Assembly: GCA_016201065.1 (NCBI GenBank) | Contig: JACQDL010000028.1 | Coordinates: 1 to 64,000, forward strand | Length of the DNA stretch: 64,000 nt | From: Actinomycetota bacterium | Lineage (GTDB): Bacteria > Actinomycetota > Actinomycetes > Mycobacteriales > JACQDL01 | Reading direction: 5' to 3' | In this document: positions 15,262 to 26,403 of the stretch, one piece after another | How the letters are laid out: every line of letters begins with the position of its first letter | Position numbering within the stretch: position 1 is the first letter of the stretch | Notes under the pieces: generated by a model | Told to the model about the DNA's origin: nothing | The model's input: only the letters and a program-made list of their open reading frames with translations | Database searches by the model: none | Made by a program: the position numbers and the translations under genes

Positions 15262-15345
15262 CCACGAGGCTGGGTCGCCGGCCCGCCTCAGGCGTCCGTC
15301 CAGCCCGATCCCGGCCCGGCCACCGGTTCCCCAAGGAGAACTCAC

Positions 15346-16698
15346 GTGAAGAGCACCGTCGAAACCGTCAGCCCGACGCGGGTACGGCTCGCCGTGGAGG
15401 TGCCCTTCGAGGAGCTCAAGCCAAGCATGGATCGGGCGTACAAGACGATCGCGAAGCAGGTCAAGGTGCCGGGGTTCCGCCCCGGCCGGGTGCCCGCCGC
15501 GATCATCGACCAGCGGATCGGTCAGGCCGCCGTGCTCGACGAGGCCGTGCAGGACGCCGTGCCCCGCGCGTACGCCGAGGCGGTGCGTGACAACGAGGTT
15601 CGGGCGCTCGGGCAGCCGGACATCGAGCTGACAAGTGTGGACGCCGGAGCGGGCATCTCGTTCACCGCCGAGGTGGACGTCCGGCCCCAGTTCGCCCTTC
15701 CCGCGCTGGACACGATCGCCGTGACGGTCCCCGGCCTGGCGGTCACCGACGAGGACGTCGACGAACGGCTCGGCGTGCTGCGGGAGAAGGTCGCGATGCT
15801 CAGGGCGGTCGACCGACCGGTCGCCGCCGGGGACTACGTGAACCTCGACTTCGCCGCCGGGGTGGACGGTGCGGAGATCGAGAGCCGTGCCGGGATGTCG
15901 TACGAGGTGGGCAGCGGGCAGCTCATCGACGGACTCGATGAGGCGCTGCTCGGCGCGGTCGTGGCCGAGGAACGCAGCTTCAGCGCCGAGTTGCTCGGTG
16001 GCGAGCACGCCGGCAAGACCGCCGAGGTCACGGTGACCGTCCGTTCGGTCAAGGAGAAGGAGCTGCCCGAGCTGGACGACGAGTTCGCCCAGGCGGCCAG
16101 CGAGTTCGACACCGTCGAGGAGCTGCGGGCCGACATCCGCGACAGGATCGGCCAGATCAAGCTCGTCGAGCAGGTTGTTCAGGCGCGCGACCTGGTGCTG
16201 GAGGCGCTGCTGGCGGCCGCTGACGTGCCGCTGCCGGCGTCGGTCGTCGACGCCGAGTTCGACTGGCGGTGGGAGGCGTTGGCCCGGCGGCTGTCCTCGG
16301 CCGGCCTCTCCCTGGACGGGTACCTGGCCGATCAGGACCAGGCGCGGGAAGAGTTGGAGGCGGAGGTCCGGACGGCGGCCGAGCATGCCGTGAAGGCGCA
16401 GCTGGTGCTCGATGCCCTCGCCGAGACCGAGCAGGTCGGCGTCTCCGACCAGGAGCTCTCCGAGCACGTCGTGCTCCAGGCCGAGCGGTACGGCGTGCCA
16501 CCACAGCAGTTCGTGCAGCAGATCGCCGACTCCGGCAGCTTCGGGGCGGTCGTCGCCGAGATCCGCCGCGAGAAGGCCCTGACGATCGCCGTGGACGCGG
16601 CGGCGGTGACCGACGAGGACGGCGGCATCGTCGACCCGGTGGCGCTGGGCGGCGCGGCACTGGAGCCTACCGCGGAGCCGGCCGGCGCAGGGTCCTGA
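15346..16698 (+). CDS. tig: trigger factor
   Basis: Trigger factor is the ribosome-bound chaperone and peptidyl-prolyl isomerase that meets nascent chains at the exit tunnel. The 450-residue protein starts at GTG 15346 after AAGGAGAACTCAC. The N-terminal ribosome-binding domain carries the signature GFRPGRVPA, close to the canonical GFRxGKxP. The FKBP-like domain is at about residues 160-235 ([14 protein letters not shown] onward), followed by the helical C-terminal domain (about 255-430). The acidic Pro/Ala tail is normal for actinobacteria. It heads the tig-clpP1-clpP2-clpX neighbourhood, coupling folding to degradation. Confidence 0.97.
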   Translation: MKSTVETVSPTRVRLAVEVPFEELKPSMDRAYKTIAKQVKVPGFRPGRVPAAIIDQRIGQAAVLDEAVQDAVPRAYAEAVRDNEVRALGQPDIELTSVDAGAGISFTAEVDVRPQFALPALDTIAVTVPGLAVTDEDVDERLGVLREKVAMLRAVDRPVAAGDYVNLDFAAGVDGAEIESRAGMSYEVGSGQLIDGLDEALLGAVVAEERSFSAELLGGEHAGKTAEVTVTVRSVKEKELPELDDEFAQAASEFDTVEELRADIRDRIGQIKLVEQVVQARDLVLEALLAAADVPLPASVVDAEFDWRWEALARRLSSAGLSLDGYLADQDQAREELEAEVRTAAEHAVKAQLVLDALAETEQVGVSDQELSEHVVLQAERYGVPPQQFVQQIADSGSFGAVVAEIRREKALTIAVDAAAVTDEDGGIVDPVALGGAALEPTAEPAGAGS

Positions 16699-16852
16699 GC
16701 CCCATCCGGGCCAGCCGCCCGGATCGCTCAAGCCGACAGCGAACACGCCCGGGTTGGGGAGTCACCGTCGTGGGCCGAGCGTTAGGGTCGTCGAGTCGGT
16801 CGCCTCACCGTCCGGCTCAGCCGATCAGCACCCGTTCGCAAAGGTAGGCAGC

Positions 16853-17482
16853 ATGACCCAAATCGACCCGGTGATGCCGATCCGTGTGGTGCCCGACATG
16901 CGGGCCTCCGGCGCGGGGATGAACCTGCACGACTCGGTCTACGACCGGCTGCTGCGCGAGCGGATCATCTTCCTCGGCCAGGCGGTGGACGACACGCTCG
17001 CCAACCAGATCTGCGCCCAGCTGCTCCTGTTGGCCGCCGAGGACCCGGCCCGCGACGTGCACCTCTACGTCAACTCGCCGGGCGGTTCGGTCACCGCCGG
17101 GATGGCGATCTACGACACCATGCAGTTCGTGGACTGCGACGTCGCCACCTACGCGATGGGGCTGGCCGCCTCGATGGGGCAGTTCCTGCTCTGCGCGGGT
17201 ACGCCGGGCAAGCGGTACGCCCTGCCGCACGCCCGGATCCTGATGCACCAGCCGTCGGCCGGTGTCGGCGGGACCGCGTCGGACATCCGGATCCAGGCCG
17301 AGCAGCTCAAGCTGACCAAGCGGGAGATGGCGGAGCTGATCGCGCAGCACACCGGCCAGACGGTGGAGACCATCACCGCCGACTCCGACCGGGACCGGTG
17401 GTTCACCGCCGAGCAGGCACGCGAGTACGGCTTCGTCGACCACGTCATCAGCCGCGCCAGCGATGGCGTCGGCCCGGCCTGA
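16853..17482 (+). CDS. clpP1: ATP-dependent Clp protease proteolytic subunit 1
   Basis: This 209-residue serine peptidase forms one ring of the mixed ClpP1P2 tetradecamer used by actinobacteria. The catalytic triad is Ser107 (GLAASMGQF), His132 (LMHQPSAG) and Asp181. The start is ATG 16853 with AAGGTAGG upstream. The N-terminal extension of about 30 residues before RIIFLGQ is longer than in E. coli ClpP, normal for propeptide-bearing actinobacterial subunits. It is followed after 52 bp by clpP2. I looked for a ClgR operator in the 154-bp upstream gap and did not find a convincing one. Confidence 0.96.
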   Translation: MTQIDPVMPIRVVPDMRASGAGMNLHDSVYDRLLRERIIFLGQAVDDTLANQICAQLLLLAAEDPARDVHLYVNSPGGSVTAGMAIYDTMQFVDCDVATYAMGLAASMGQFLLCAGTPGKRYALPHARILMHQPSAGVGGTASDIRIQAEQLKLTKREMAELIAQHTGQTVETITADSDRDRWFTAEQAREYGFVDHVISRASDGVGPA

Positions 17483-17534
17483 CATCCGTCGCCCGGGCCA
17501 CCACAGCGCAGGCTACTTTCCGCGGAGGACCATC

Positions 17535-18173
17535 GTGAGCGAGCTCTACACTCCACAGAGCCGGTACGTGCTGCCGTCGTTCGTCGAACGCACCAGCTAC
17601 GGCGTCAAGGAGATGAACCCGTACAACAAGCTCTTCGAGGAGCGGATCATCTTCCTCGGCGTGCAGATCGACGATGCGTCCGCCAACGACGTCATGGCGC
17701 AGCTGCTGTGCCTGGAGTCGATGGACCCGGACCGGGACATCATCGTCTACATCAACTCACCCGGCGGGTCGTTCACCGCGCTGACCGCGATCTACGACAC
17801 GATGCAGTTCGTCCGCCCGGAGATCCAGACGGTCTGCATGGGACAGGCCGCATCCGCCGCCGCGGTGCTCCTGGCCGCCGGTACGCCGGGCAAGCGGATG
17901 GCGCTGCCGAACTCCCGGATCCTCATCCACCAGCCCTCCGGTGGCTCCGAGGGCGGCCAGCAGGTCTCCGACCTGGAGATCACCGCGAACGAGATCCAGC
18001 GGATGCGGGTCCTGCTGGAGGAGCTGCTGGCCCGGCACACCGGTCAGTCCGTCGAGCGGGTCCGCGTCGACATCGAGCGGGACAAGATCCTCACCGCGGA
18101 GGAGGCCAAGGAGTACGGTTTTGTGGACGAGGTTCTCTCCACCCGCAAGCTCAGCGCGCTCCAGCCGCATTGA
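17535..18173 (+). CDS. clpP2: ATP-dependent Clp protease proteolytic subunit 2
   Basis: The second ClpP subunit has 212 residues and starts at GTG 17535 with CGGAGGA upstream. Triad residues are Ser107 (GQAASAAAV), His132 (LIHQPSGG) and Asp183 (IERDKIL). The core [20 protein letters not shown] is close to ClpP1 but the rings are not interchangeable; in mycobacteria both are needed for activity. It shares the locus with clpX, the unfoldase that docks on it. Confidence 0.96.
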   Translation: MSELYTPQSRYVLPSFVERTSYGVKEMNPYNKLFEERIIFLGVQIDDASANDVMAQLLCLESMDPDRDIIVYINSPGGSFTALTAIYDTMQFVRPEIQTVCMGQAASAAAVLLAAGTPGKRMALPNSRILIHQPSGGSEGGQQVSDLEITANEIQRMRVLLEELLARHTGQSVERVRVDIERDKILTAEEAKEYGFVDEVLSTRKLSALQPH

Positions 18174-18296
18174 CCGGTCGGGCTCGCTGAGTGGGCGGCC
18201 ACACGGCAAACTGGATGCAACGGCCACCCAACGCGGTAGCGTCAGGTACACCACCGGCGCGGGATGGTGACGGTGTGGACGAGGGAGGTCACGTAG

Positions 18297-19586
18297 GTGG
18301 CACGCATCGGTGACGGCGGTGACCTGCTCAAGTGCTCGTTCTGTGGGAAGTCGCAGAAGCAGGTCAAGAAGCTCATCGCTGGGCCCGGCGTCTACATCTG
18401 TGACGAGTGCATCGACCTGTGCAACGAGATCATCGAAGAGGAGCTGTCGGAGTCCACCGAGCTGAAGTTCGATGAGCTCCCCAAACCGCGGGAGATCCGC
18501 GAGTTCCTCGACGCCTACGTGGTGGGCCAGGATCAGGCGAAGAAGACGCTCGCCGTCGCGGTCTACAACCACTACAAGAGGGTGCAGGCCGGCGGCGAGC
18601 GGGGCAGTCACCGCGATGACGCCGTGGAGCTGGCCAAGTCCAACATCCTGCTGATCGGCCCGACCGGGTGTGGCAAGACCTACCTGGCGCAGACCCTGGC
18701 GAAGATGCTGAACGTGCCCTTCGCGATCGCCGATGCCACCGCGCTGACCGAGGCGGGGTATGTCGGCGAGGATGTGGAAAACATCCTGCTCAAACTCATA
18801 CAAGCTGCGGATTACGACGTAAAGCGGGCCGAAACCGGGATCATCTATATCGACGAGGTCGACAAGATCGCACGGAAGTCGGAGAACCCGTCGATCACCC
18901 GGGACGTGTCCGGAGAGGGCGTCCAGCAGGCTCTGCTGAAGATCCTGGAGGGCACCACCGCGAGCGTGCCGCCGCAGGGCGGCCGGAAGCACCCGCACCA
19001 GGAGTTCATCCAGATCGACACCACCAACGTGCTGTTCATCGTGGGCGGTGCCTTCGCCGGCCTGGAGAAGATCATCGAGCAGCGGGTCGGGAAGAAGGGC
19101 CTCGGCTTCGGGGCCGAGCTGCGCAGCAAGTACGACCTGGACGTGGGTGGCGTGTTCGCCGATGTCATGCCCGAGGACCTGCTGAAGTTCGGCATGATCC
19201 CGGAGTTCATCGGCAGGCTGCCCGTGCTCACCCATGTCCGCAACCTCGACCGGGACGCGCTGATCCGGATCCTCACCGAGCCGCGCAACGCCCTGGTGAA
19301 GCAGTATCAGCGGCTGTTCGAGCTCGACGGCGTCGAGCTGGAGTTCACCGGCGAGGCGCTGGAGGCCATCGCCGACCAGGCCATCCTGCGCGGGACCGGC
19401 GCCCGGGGCCTTCGAGCGATCATGGAAGAGGTGCTGCTCTCGGTGATGTTCGACGTGCCGAGCCGGACCGATGTGGCCCGGGTGGTCATCACCCGTGAGG
19501 CCGTGCTGGAGAACGTCAACCCGACGATCGTGCCACGGGATGCGGCCGCGAAGCGGCAGCGCGAGCCGCGCGAGAAGTCGGCGTAA
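18297..19586 (+). CDS. clpX: ATP-dependent Clp protease ATP-binding subunit ClpX
   Basis: ClpX is the AAA+ unfoldase that recognises tagged substrates and feeds them to ClpP. The 429-residue protein starts at GTG 18297. The N-terminal zinc-binding domain uses C13, C16, C35 and C38 (CSFCGK, CDECID). Walker A GPTGCGKT is at 121-128, Walker [12 protein letters not shown] near 181, and the pore-loop region follows. The basic tail ([14 protein letters not shown]) is typical of actinobacteria. A 123-bp gap separates it from clpP2, so it may have its own promoter. Confidence 0.97.
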   Translation: MARIGDGGDLLKCSFCGKSQKQVKKLIAGPGVYICDECIDLCNEIIEEELSESTELKFDELPKPREIREFLDAYVVGQDQAKKTLAVAVYNHYKRVQAGGERGSHRDDAVELAKSNILLIGPTGCGKTYLAQTLAKMLNVPFAIADATALTEAGYVGEDVENILLKLIQAADYDVKRAETGIIYIDEVDKIARKSENPSITRDVSGEGVQQALLKILEGTTASVPPQGGRKHPHQEFIQIDTTNVLFIVGGAFAGLEKIIEQRVGKKGLGFGAELRSKYDLDVGGVFADVMPEDLLKFGMIPEFIGRLPVLTHVRNLDRDALIRILTEPRNALVKQYQRLFELDGVELEFTGEALEAIADQAILRGTGARGLRAIMEEVLLSVMFDVPSRTDVARVVITREAVLENVNPTIVPRDAAAKRQREPREKSA

Positions 19587-19671
19587 TACCGGATCGCCGG
19601 GAACACCGCGGTGCCGGCGGGTTCCGGCGCACCGGGCCGGTGGGAGCCGGCCGGCGGGCCGGCCCGGCTGC

Positions 19672-19703
19672 GGGATCGGGTAGCGGGGGGATCGGGTAGC
19701 GGG
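19672..19703. repeat. 16-bp direct tandem duplication upstream of valS
   Basis: GGGATCGGGTAGCGGG at 19672-19687 is repeated directly at 19688-19703, in the 177-bp spacer between clpX and valS. No function is evident. It is one of several short tandem duplications in this window's spacers. Confidence 0.75.
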
Positions 19704-19763
19704 GGCGGACCCGATCGCCGCGGTCAGGGATCTGATTCGGCGCCGGCCGGGCGGCTCACTACC

Positions 19764-22394
19764 ATGCGAGAGGTGACCACCACGACACCGCCGCAGCGCC
19801 CCCCGACCGAGCTACCGACCCAGTACCAGCCGGTAGCCGTCGAGGGTCCGTTGTATGAGCGGTGGGCCAAGGCGGGGTACTTCGAGGCGGACCCGGCCAG
19901 CGGCAGGCCGACGTACACCATCGTGATCCCCCCGCCGAACGTGACCGGCTCGCTGCACATGGGGCACGCCCTCGACCACACCCTGATCGACGCCCTGATC
20001 CGCCGCCGCCGGATGCAGGGATACGAGGCGCTGTGGCTGCCGGGGATGGACCACGCCGGCATCGCCACCCAGAACGTCGTCGAGCGGGAGCTCGCCAGGC
20101 AGGGGCTGTCCCGGCACGACCTCGGGCGTGAGGCGTTCGTGGCGCGGGTATGGGAGTGGAAGGCCGCCTCCGGCGGGACCATCCTCAACCAGATGCGCCG
20201 GCTCGGCGACAGCGTCGACTGGTCCCGCGAGCGGTTCACGATGGACGAGGGGCTCTCCCGCGCGGTGCTGACGATCTTCAAGCGGCTCTACGACGACGGG
20301 CTGATCTACCAGGCCGAGCGGATCATCAACTGGTGCCCGCGGTGCATGACCGCGCTCTCCGACATCGAGGTCGACCACCGGGAGCTCGACGGTGAGCTCA
20401 CCTCGATCCGGTACGGCGACGGCGACGGCGCCGTCGTGGTGGCCACCACCCGCCCGGAGACCATGCTCGGCGACACTGCGGTGGCGGTGCATCCCGAGGA
20501 CGGGCGGTACGCGCACCTCGTCGGCACCGAGGTGGAGCTGCCGCTGACCGGTCGGCGGATCCCGATCGTCGCCGACCCGCACGTGGACCCGGAGTTCGGC
20601 ACCGGCGCGGTGAAGGTCACCCCGGCGCACGACCCGAACGACTTCGAGATCGGCCAGCGGCACGGCCTGGCCGCGATCACCGTGCTGGACGAGCGGGGCA
20701 CGATCACCGCGCACGGCCCGTTCCAGGGGCTGGACCGGTTCGAGGCCCGGCCGGCCGTGGTGGCGGCGCTGCGCGCGCTGGGACGGGTCGTCGCCGAGCA
20801 GCGCCCGTACCGGCATGCCGTCGGGCACTGCTCGCGCTGCGACACGGTGGTGGAGCCGCGGCTGTCGGTGCAGTGGTTCGTCCGGGTCGAGCAGCTGGCC
20901 CAGGCGGCCGGCGACGCGGTCCGCGAGGGCCGGGTCCAGATTCACCCACCGGCGTCGGCGAAGCGGTATTTCGACTGGGTCGACAACATGCGTGACTGGT
21001 GCATCTCCCGCCAGCTGTGGTGGGGGCACCGGATCCCGATCTGGTACGGCCCGAACGGCGAGGTGGTGTGCGTCGGCGCCGACGAGGAGCCACCCACCGG
21101 CGAGGGCTGGCGGCAGGACCCGGACGTGCTGGACACCTGGTTCTCCTCCGCGCTCTGGCCGTTCTCCACCCTGGGGTGGCCGAGCGACACCGCCGACCTA
21201 CGCGCCTTCTACCCGACCAGCGCGCTGGTCACCGGCTACGACATCCTGTTCTTCTGGGTCGTCCGGATGATGATGTTCGGGTTGTACGCGATGGACGGCA
21301 TCCCGCCGTTCGAGACGGTGGCGCTGCACGGTCTGATCCGGGACAGCCACGGCAGGAAGATGTCGAAGTCGCGCGGCAACACCGTCGACCCGCTGGAGTG
21401 GCTGGACCGGTACGGGGCGGACGCCCTGCGCTTCACCGTGGCCCGCGGCGCCAGCCCGGGTGGGGACCAGGCGATCAGCGAGGAGTGGGCGGCCGGCTCC
21501 CGCAACTTCTGCAACAAGCTGTGGAACGCCGCCCGGTTCGCGCTGCTCAACGGCGCGACCACGGGCGCCGCGCTGCCCGACCCGGCCGAGCTGTCCGCCG
21601 CCGATCGGTGGATCCTCTCCCGGCTCCAGCAGGCCATCACCGACGTCGACGGGCACCTCGACGGCTACGAGTTCGGCAAGGCCACCGAGCTGCTCCACCA
21701 CGTCGTCTGGGATGACTTCTGCGACTGGTACGTCGAGCTCGCCAAGACCCCGCTGGCCACCGGCGGGGAGGCGGCGGAGCGCACCCGCGCGGTGCTCGGG
21801 CACGTGCTCGACACGCTGCTGCGGCTGCTGCACCCGGTGGTGCCGTTCGTCACCGAGACGCTGTGGACCGCGCTGACCGGCGAGGAGACGCTGATGCTCG
21901 CCGCCTGGCCGGTCGCCGACCCGGCCCGAAACGACCCGGCCGCGGAGGCCGCGCTCGCCGAGCTGCAACGGGTGGTCACCGAGGTCCGCCGGTTCCGTTC
22001 CGACCAGGGGCTGCGCCCCGGCCAGCGGGTCGCCGCCCGGCTGTCCGGAGTGGCGGGCACGGCGCTGGCCGGGTTCGAGCCGCAGATCCGGGCGCTGGGA
22101 CGGCTCACCGAGGACGGCGCCGGGTTCACCCCGACCGCGAGCCTGCCCGTCGCCGGCCTGGTGGTGGAGGTGGACACCTCCGTCGCCATCGACGTGGCCG
22201 CCGAGCGGGCCCGGCTCGGTAGGGACCTTGCCGCCGCGCAACGGGAGACGCAGCAGGCGGAGGCGAAGCTCGGCAACGGGGCCTTCACCGGCAAGGCGCC
22301 GGCCGCCGTGGTGGACAGGATGCGGGCCCGGCTTGCGGTCGCCGAAGCCGACATCGCCCGGATCACCGCTCAGCTCTCGGCCCTGCCCGGATGA
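19764..22394 (+). CDS. valS: valyl-tRNA synthetase
   Basis: This class I synthetase charges tRNA-Val. The 876-residue protein starts at ATG 19764; the longer frame back to 19611 is low-complexity and lacks conservation. The HIGH motif is [12 protein letters not shown] near residue 60 and the KMSKS loop is [20 protein letters not shown]. Between them lies the editing (CP1) domain with [18 protein letters not shown] and [19 protein letters not shown]. The C-terminal arm is a coiled coil (residues about 815-875) typical of ValRS. It overlaps folC by 4 bp. Confidence 0.97.
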   Translation: MREVTTTTPPQRPPTELPTQYQPVAVEGPLYERWAKAGYFEADPASGRPTYTIVIPPPNVTGSLHMGHALDHTLIDALIRRRRMQGYEALWLPGMDHAGIATQNVVERELARQGLSRHDLGREAFVARVWEWKAASGGTILNQMRRLGDSVDWSRERFTMDEGLSRAVLTIFKRLYDDGLIYQAERIINWCPRCMTALSDIEVDHRELDGELTSIRYGDGDGAVVVATTRPETMLGDTAVAVHPEDGRYAHLVGTEVELPLTGRRIPIVADPHVDPEFGTGAVKVTPAHDPNDFEIGQRHGLAAITVLDERGTITAHGPFQGLDRFEARPAVVAALRALGRVVAEQRPYRHAVGHCSRCDTVVEPRLSVQWFVRVEQLAQAAGDAVREGRVQIHPPASAKRYFDWVDNMRDWCISRQLWWGHRIPIWYGPNGEVVCVGADEEPPTGEGWRQDPDVLDTWFSSALWPFSTLGWPSDTADLRAFYPTSALVTGYDILFFWVVRMMMFGLYAMDGIPPFETVALHGLIRDSHGRKMSKSRGNTVDPLEWLDRYGADALRFTVARGASPGGDQAISEEWAAGSRNFCNKLWNAARFALLNGATTGAALPDPAELSAADRWILSRLQQAITDVDGHLDGYEFGKATELLHHVVWDDFCDWYVELAKTPLATGGEAAERTRAVLGHVLDTLLRLLHPVVPFVTETLWTALTGEETLMLAAWPVADPARNDPAAEAALAELQRVVTEVRRFRSDQGLRPGQRVAARLSGVAGTALAGFEPQIRALGRLTEDGAGFTPTASLPVAGLVVEVDTSVAIDVAAERARLGRDLAAAQRETQQAEAKLGNGAFTGKAPAAVVDRMRARLAVAEADIARITAQLSALPG

Positions 22395-23791
22395 CCGCCC
22401 CGGATGGCCGGCCCGAGGACGCTCCGGCCGCTCCGCGCCGGGTCGACCCGGTGGGCGCGGAGCTGGCCCGGGTCGAGGCCGCGCTGGCCGCCCGCTGGCC
22501 GGAGTCGAAGATCGTGCCGACGACTGCGCGCATCCGCTCGCTGCTGGAGCTGCTCGGCAACCCGCAAGCGACGTACCCGGTCATCCACCTCACCGGCACC
22601 AACGGCAAGACCTCGACCGCCCGCATGGTGGACGCGCTGCTGCGGGCCTTCGGCGTGCGGGTCGGCCGGATGACCAGCCCGCACCTGGTCAGTGTCACGG
22701 AGCGGATCGCGGTCGACGGCGAGGCGATCGCGGCCGAGGAGTTCGTCCGGAGCTACGACGAGCTCGCGCCGTACCTGCACCTGGTCGACCAGGGGCAGGA
22801 CGTGCCGCTGGTGTACTTCGAGGTGCTCACCGCGATGGGGTACGCCGCGTTCGCCGACGCCCCCGTCGAGGTGGCGGTGGTCGAGGTGGGGCTGGGTGGG
22901 CGCTGGGACGCCACCAACGTGGCCGACGGTCAGGTTTCGGTGATCACTCCGGTCGAGTACGACCACACCGCGCTGCTCGGCGGCACCCTCGCCGAGATCG
23001 CCACGGAGAAGGCCGGCATCATCAAGCCGGCGGCGACGGCCATCCTCGCCGCGCAGCCACCGGAGGTACTCCCGGTGCTGCTGGCGCAGGCCGCGGAGGT
23101 GGGTGCCAGCGTGGCCCGGCAGGGGCTGGAGTTCGGGGTCGCGGACCGCCGGATCGGGGTCGGCGGGCAGCAGCTACGGTTGCGCGGGCTGGCCGGCGAG
23201 TACGACGAGGTGTTCCTCCCGCTGCACGGCGCCTTCCAGGCACAGAACGCGGCGTGCGCGCTCGCCGCCGTCGAGGCGTTCTTCGGCCGGGGTGGGAGCA
23301 CCGGCCGGCTCGACCCGGAGCTGGTCCGGGAGGGGTTCGCCGCGGTGCGCTCCCCCGGGCGGCTGGAGGTGGTGCGCACCGCACCGACCGTCCTCCTCGA
23401 CGCGGCGCACAACCCCGCCGGGATGACCGCCACGGCGGCCGCGGTCGGTGAGGCGTTCGGGTTCCGCCGGCTGGTCGCGGTGGTCGCGACGCTCGCCGAC
23501 AAGGATGTCCGCGGGATGCTCGTGGCCCTGGAGCCGGTGGTGGATGAGGTCGTGGTCACCGAGAACCGCTCGTACCGGCGGCTCCCGGCCGACGAGCTGG
23601 CGGCCATCGCGGTGGCGGTCTTCGGCGCCGGTCGGGTCACGGTGGAGCTGCGCCTCGACGACGCCATCGAGGCGGCGATCCGGCTCGCCGAGGAGGGCGG
23701 CACCAACCATCCGCTCGGCGGTGCCGGTGTGCTGGTCACCGGCTCGGTGGTCACCGCCGGCGAGGCCCGGACCCTCCTTGGTGCGCGGTGA
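22391..23791 (+). CDS. folC: bifunctional folylpolyglutamate synthase/dihydrofolate synthase
   Basis: FolC adds glutamate to folates (and to dihydropteroate in most bacteria). The 466-residue Mur-ligase-fold protein starts at ATG 22391, overlapping the valS stop as ATGA. The ATP-binding loop is GTNGKTST at residues 69-76, followed by [14 protein letters not shown]. The central metal/ATP site is [14 protein letters not shown], and the C-terminal domain has [11 protein letters not shown]. The coupling valS-folC is conserved in actinobacteria. It overlaps the next gene by 4 bp. Confidence 0.96.
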   Translation: MTAPDGRPEDAPAAPRRVDPVGAELARVEAALAARWPESKIVPTTARIRSLLELLGNPQATYPVIHLTGTNGKTSTARMVDALLRAFGVRVGRMTSPHLVSVTERIAVDGEAIAAEEFVRSYDELAPYLHLVDQGQDVPLVYFEVLTAMGYAAFADAPVEVAVVEVGLGGRWDATNVADGQVSVITPVEYDHTALLGGTLAEIATEKAGIIKPAATAILAAQPPEVLPVLLAQAAEVGASVARQGLEFGVADRRIGVGGQQLRLRGLAGEYDEVFLPLHGAFQAQNAACALAAVEAFFGRGGSTGRLDPELVREGFAAVRSPGRLEVVRTAPTVLLDAAHNPAGMTATAAAVGEAFGFRRLVAVVATLADKDVRGMLVALEPVVDEVVVTENRSYRRLPADELAAIAVAVFGAGRVTVELRLDDAIEAAIRLAEEGGTNHPLGGAGVLVTGSVVTAGEARTLLGAR

Positions 23792-24174
23792 CGGAGCCAG
23801 GTACCGCACCCGACCCACGTACCGCGCGGGCCGTGCGCGGCGCGTTCGCCGGCACGCTGGCGCTGGAGGCGATCGTCGTGCTGCTGGTGCCCCGCACGGT
23901 CGCCCGTTTCGGGGCTGGCCTGACCTGGACGCGGTTGGCGATCCTGCTCGGGTTGGCCGCGCTGTTCGTGCTCGGGGCGGCGCTCCAGCGGCGCCGGCAC
24001 GGGTTGTTGTTCGGCACGGTGTTGCAGCTGGGGCTGCTGGCCTGCGGCCTGCTGACCCAGGCGATGTTCCTGCTCGGGGTGGTCTTCGGGCTGGTCTGGT
24101 ACTACCTGCTTCGGGTGCGCCGCGACCTGCTCGGCGGGAACCTGCTGCCTCGTTGGCGCGACCAGCCCGGTTGA
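23788..24174 (+). CDS. DUF4233 family membrane protein
   Basis: This 128-residue protein has four predicted membrane helices (about residues 15-35, 45-65, 72-92 and 95-112) and a basic C-terminus. It starts at GTG 23788, coupled to folC by a 4-bp overlap. The DUF4233 family is nearly always found directly after folC in actinobacteria, suggesting a link to folate metabolism or transport, but its function is not established. Confidence 0.85.
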   Translation: MTEPGTAPDPRTARAVRGAFAGTLALEAIVVLLVPRTVARFGAGLTWTRLAILLGLAALFVLGAALQRRRHGLLFGTVLQLGLLACGLLTQAMFLLGVVFGLVWYYLLRVRRDLLGGNLLPRWRDQPG

Positions 24175-24228
24175 TGGCCTGTCGTCCCGACCGGGTGGTC
24201 GATCCGTACTCCGCATCGGTATGCCGGG

Positions 24229-24234
24229 TAAGAT
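24229..24234 (+). promoter_or_regulatory. candidate -10 box TAAGAT
   Basis: TAAGAT lies 8 nt before GTG 24243, close enough for a leaderless or nearly leaderless transcript. No ribosome-binding site is visible before that GTG, which supports it. Confidence 0.45.
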
Positions 24235-24242
24235 CGGCCGCC

Positions 24243-24869
24243 GTGACCCTCTTCGACATGATCGCCGGGCAGCGGCGCGAGCTCTCCGACCTGTTCGCTG
24301 CCCTCCCGGAGGGGCAGCTCCGCAGCCAGAGCCTGTGCTCCGGGTGGACCGTGCACGACATCGCCGCGCACCTGGCGATGGAGCTGGAGACCCGGCCGAG
24401 CCAGCTGATCCGGGCGATGCTCGCCAGTCGGGGGGACACCAACCGGGCGATCTTCGCGCTGACCGCGCGCCACACCTCCCGCTCGACCGCGGAGCTTGCC
24501 GAGGTCCTGCGGCGGCGCGCCGACGACCGGCGGACGCTGCCCGGAACCGGTCCCGAGGCGCCGTTGACCGACCTGGTGGTGCACGGGCTCGACGTTCGGG
24601 TCCCGCTGGGCCTGCATGCCGAGGTTCCGGCGGATCAGGCCCGGGTCGTGTTGGACTTCCTCACCACCACTCCGGCCCGCGGCTTCGTCCCGAAGGGGCG
24701 GCTGGCCGGGCTGCGGTTCGAGGCGACCGACCTGGGCTGGGCGCGGGGTACCGGTGCCCTGGTACGCGGCCCGGTGGTCGCGCTGGTGCTGGCGATCACC
24801 GGGCGAGGTGCCGGCCTGGCCGACCTCACCGGCGACGGCGTGCCGGTGCTGCGGGAGCGCATCAGCTGA
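24243..24869 (+). CDS. maleylpyruvate isomerase/DinB-like mycothiol-dependent family protein
   Basis: This 208-residue protein of the TIGR03083/TIGR03085-type family has an N-terminal four-helix DinB-like metal-binding domain. SGWTVHDIAAHLAMELETRP is the hallmark, with the His residues of HDIAAHLA as candidate zinc ligands, and VHGLDVRVPLG supplies the third His. The C-terminal domain (about 140-205) is the SCP2-like part. Such enzymes often use mycothiol, the actinobacterial thiol; the substrate of this one is unknown. The start at GTG 24243 follows from the adjacent -10 box and family length. Confidence 0.8.
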   Translation: MTLFDMIAGQRRELSDLFAALPEGQLRSQSLCSGWTVHDIAAHLAMELETRPSQLIRAMLASRGDTNRAIFALTARHTSRSTAELAEVLRRRADDRRTLPGTGPEAPLTDLVVHGLDVRVPLGLHAEVPADQARVVLDFLTTTPARGFVPKGRLAGLRFEATDLGWARGTGALVRGPVVALVLAITGRGAGLADLTGDGVPVLRERIS

Positions 24870-24960
24870 ACCGACCCACCCGGTGCGGCCCGCGCGGTGC
24901 ACCGCCGGTCGCGGTGGGTAGGCTGCCGGCGGCACAACGGCGTACCGCACGAGGAGAGCT

Positions 24961-25374
24961 GTGAGCACCGAGCGCACCCTGGTCCTGGTCAAGCCCGACG
25001 GCGTCGCCCGCGGGCTGGTCGGAGAGGTCATCGGCCGGATCGAACGCAAGGGCCTGACCGTCGTGGCGCTGGAGCTGCGCACGCTGGACCGGGCCACGGC
25101 CCAGACCCACTACGCCGAGCACGTCGAGAAGCCGTTCTTCGGTGAGCTGGTCGACTTCATCACCTCCGGCCCGTTGGTCGCGGCCGTGGTCGAGGGTCCG
25201 CGGGCGATCGAGGCGTTCCGCCAGCTCGCCGGCGCGACCGACCCCGTGCGGGCCGGCACCGGCAGCATCCGGGGTGACCTCGCCACCGAGGTGCAGAACA
25301 ACATCGTGCACGGATCGGACTCGGCCGACTCGGCGAAGCGGGAGATCGCGCTCTTCTTCCCCGACCTGGGCTAG
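24961..25374 (+). CDS. ndk: nucleoside diphosphate kinase
   Basis: Ndk balances nucleoside triphosphate pools by phosphate transfer through a phospho-histidine. The 137-residue protein starts at GTG 24961 with GAGGAGAG upstream. The catalytic His is H117 in NIVHGSDS, and [18 protein letters not shown] opens the fold. Length is standard. A possible -10 (TAGGCT, 24919-24924) lies upstream. Confidence 0.97.
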   Translation: MSTERTLVLVKPDGVARGLVGEVIGRIERKGLTVVALELRTLDRATAQTHYAEHVEKPFFGELVDFITSGPLVAAVVEGPRAIEAFRQLAGATDPVRAGTGSIRGDLATEVQNNIVHGSDSADSAKREIALFFPDLG

Positions 25375-25437
25375 TTCCGCGCCCGGCGGACCCCGCCCGG
25401 ACCGGAAAATGACGGGCCGCGTGTCGCACCCGATCGG

Positions 25438-25443
25438 TACCGT
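25438..25443 (+). promoter_or_regulatory. candidate leaderless -10 box TACCGT
   Basis: TACCGT ends exactly 6 nt before ATG 25450 of the ABC exporter ATPase. The ATG has no ribosome-binding site, fitting leaderless initiation. Confidence 0.5.
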
Positions 25444-25449
25444 CTGGGT

Positions 25450-26403
25450 ATGCCCGTTCCCGAGGCGCCGGACGGCGGCGCGCCGCCGTACATCAGCGCC
25501 CGCGGCCTGACGAAGCGCTTCGGCGACTTCGTCGCCGTCGCGGGGATCGACTTCGACGTCGCGCGGGGCGAGGCCTTCGGGTTCCTCGGGCCGAACGGCG
25601 CCGGAAAGAGTTCCACCATGCGGATGATCGGTTGCGTCTCGCCGGTCACCGGGGGGACGCTGCGGGTCCTGGGGCTGGATCCGGTCACCGATGGTGCCCG
25701 GATCAGGGCCCGGCTCGGCGTGGTGCCGCAGGAGGACACCCTCGACCTGGAGCTCAGCGTCGCGGAGAACCTCTACATCTACGGACGGTACTTCGGGCTG
25801 CCGCGCCGGGTGATCCGGGAGCGGACCGCGGAGCTGCTGGAGTTCGTCCAGCTCGCCGAGCGCGCCAATGACCTGGTCGAGCCGCTGTCCGGGGGGATGA
25901 AACGGCGGCTGACGATCGCCCGGTCGCTGATCAACGAGCCGGACGTGCTGCTCCTCGACGAACCGACCACCGGGCTGGACCCGCAGGCCCGGCACGCGCT
26001 GTGGGACCGGCTGTTCCGGCTCAAGCAGCAGGGGGTCACGCTGGTGCTCACCACCCACTACATGGACGAGGCCGAGCAGCTCTGCGACCGGTTGGTGGTG
26101 ATGGACAAGGGCGCCATCGCCGCCGAGGGTTCGCCGCGTCAGCTCATCGATGCCTACTCCACCCGGGAGGTCGTCGAGCTCCGCTTCGGGGAGGGGGAGC
26201 AGCAGGACGTGTCCGGCAAGGTCGACGGGCTCGCCGAGCGGGTCGAGGTGCTTCCCGACCGGCTGTTGCTGTACGTCGCCAACGGCGACGCGACGCTCGC
26301 CGAGGTGCACGCCCGGGGGCTGGCGCCGTCCTCGGCCCTGGTCCGCCGCTCCACGCTGGAGGATGTGTTCCTCCGGCTGACCGGCCGGACGCTGGTGGAC
26401 TGA
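25450..26403 (+). CDS. ABC exporter ATP-binding protein, DrrA-like
   Basis: This 317-residue ATPase of the ABC-2 (DrrA/NodI-like) class has Walker A GPNGAGKS at 47-54, signature LSGGM at 146-150 and Walker B VLLLDEP at 166-172, followed by the H-loop TTHYMDEAEQ. The C-terminal extension of about 90 residues is typical of DrrA-type proteins that drive drug or lipid export. Two permease genes follow with overlapping stops and starts, so the three form one exporter operon. The substrate cannot be told from sequence. Confidence 0.92.
   Translation: MPVPEAPDGGAPPYISARGLTKRFGDFVAVAGIDFDVARGEAFGFLGPNGAGKSSTMRMIGCVSPVTGGTLRVLGLDPVTDGARIRARLGVVPQEDTLDLELSVAENLYIYGRYFGLPRRVIRERTAELLEFVQLAERANDLVEPLSGGMKRRLTIARSLINEPDVLLLDEPTTGLDPQARHALWDRLFRLKQQGVTLVLTTHYMDEAEQLCDRLVVMDKGAIAAEGSPRQLIDAYSTREVVELRFGEGEQQDVSGKVDGLAERVEVLPDRLLLYVANGDATLAEVHARGLAPSSALVRRSTLEDVFLRLTGRTLVD

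Noticed and set aside
14968-16746. A 592-codon minus-strand frame opposite tig and tRNA-Pro
   Set aside because: It is a shadow of tig; it crosses a tRNA gene and has no protein-like composition.
16833-16852. GTTCGC just before clpP1 as a ClgR operator
   Set aside because: The known ClgR site needs a spaced GCG after GTTCGC, which is missing, and the position overlaps the ribosome-binding region.
16853-18173. clpP1 and clpP2 as a recent duplication
   Set aside because: The two proteins are well diverged, and the tandem pair is standard for actinobacteria, which assemble mixed rings.
19611-19763. N-terminal extension of valS
   Set aside because: The extension is Gly/Arg/Pro-rich, covers a 16-bp tandem duplication, and lacks similarity to ValRS; ATG 19764 gives the normal length.
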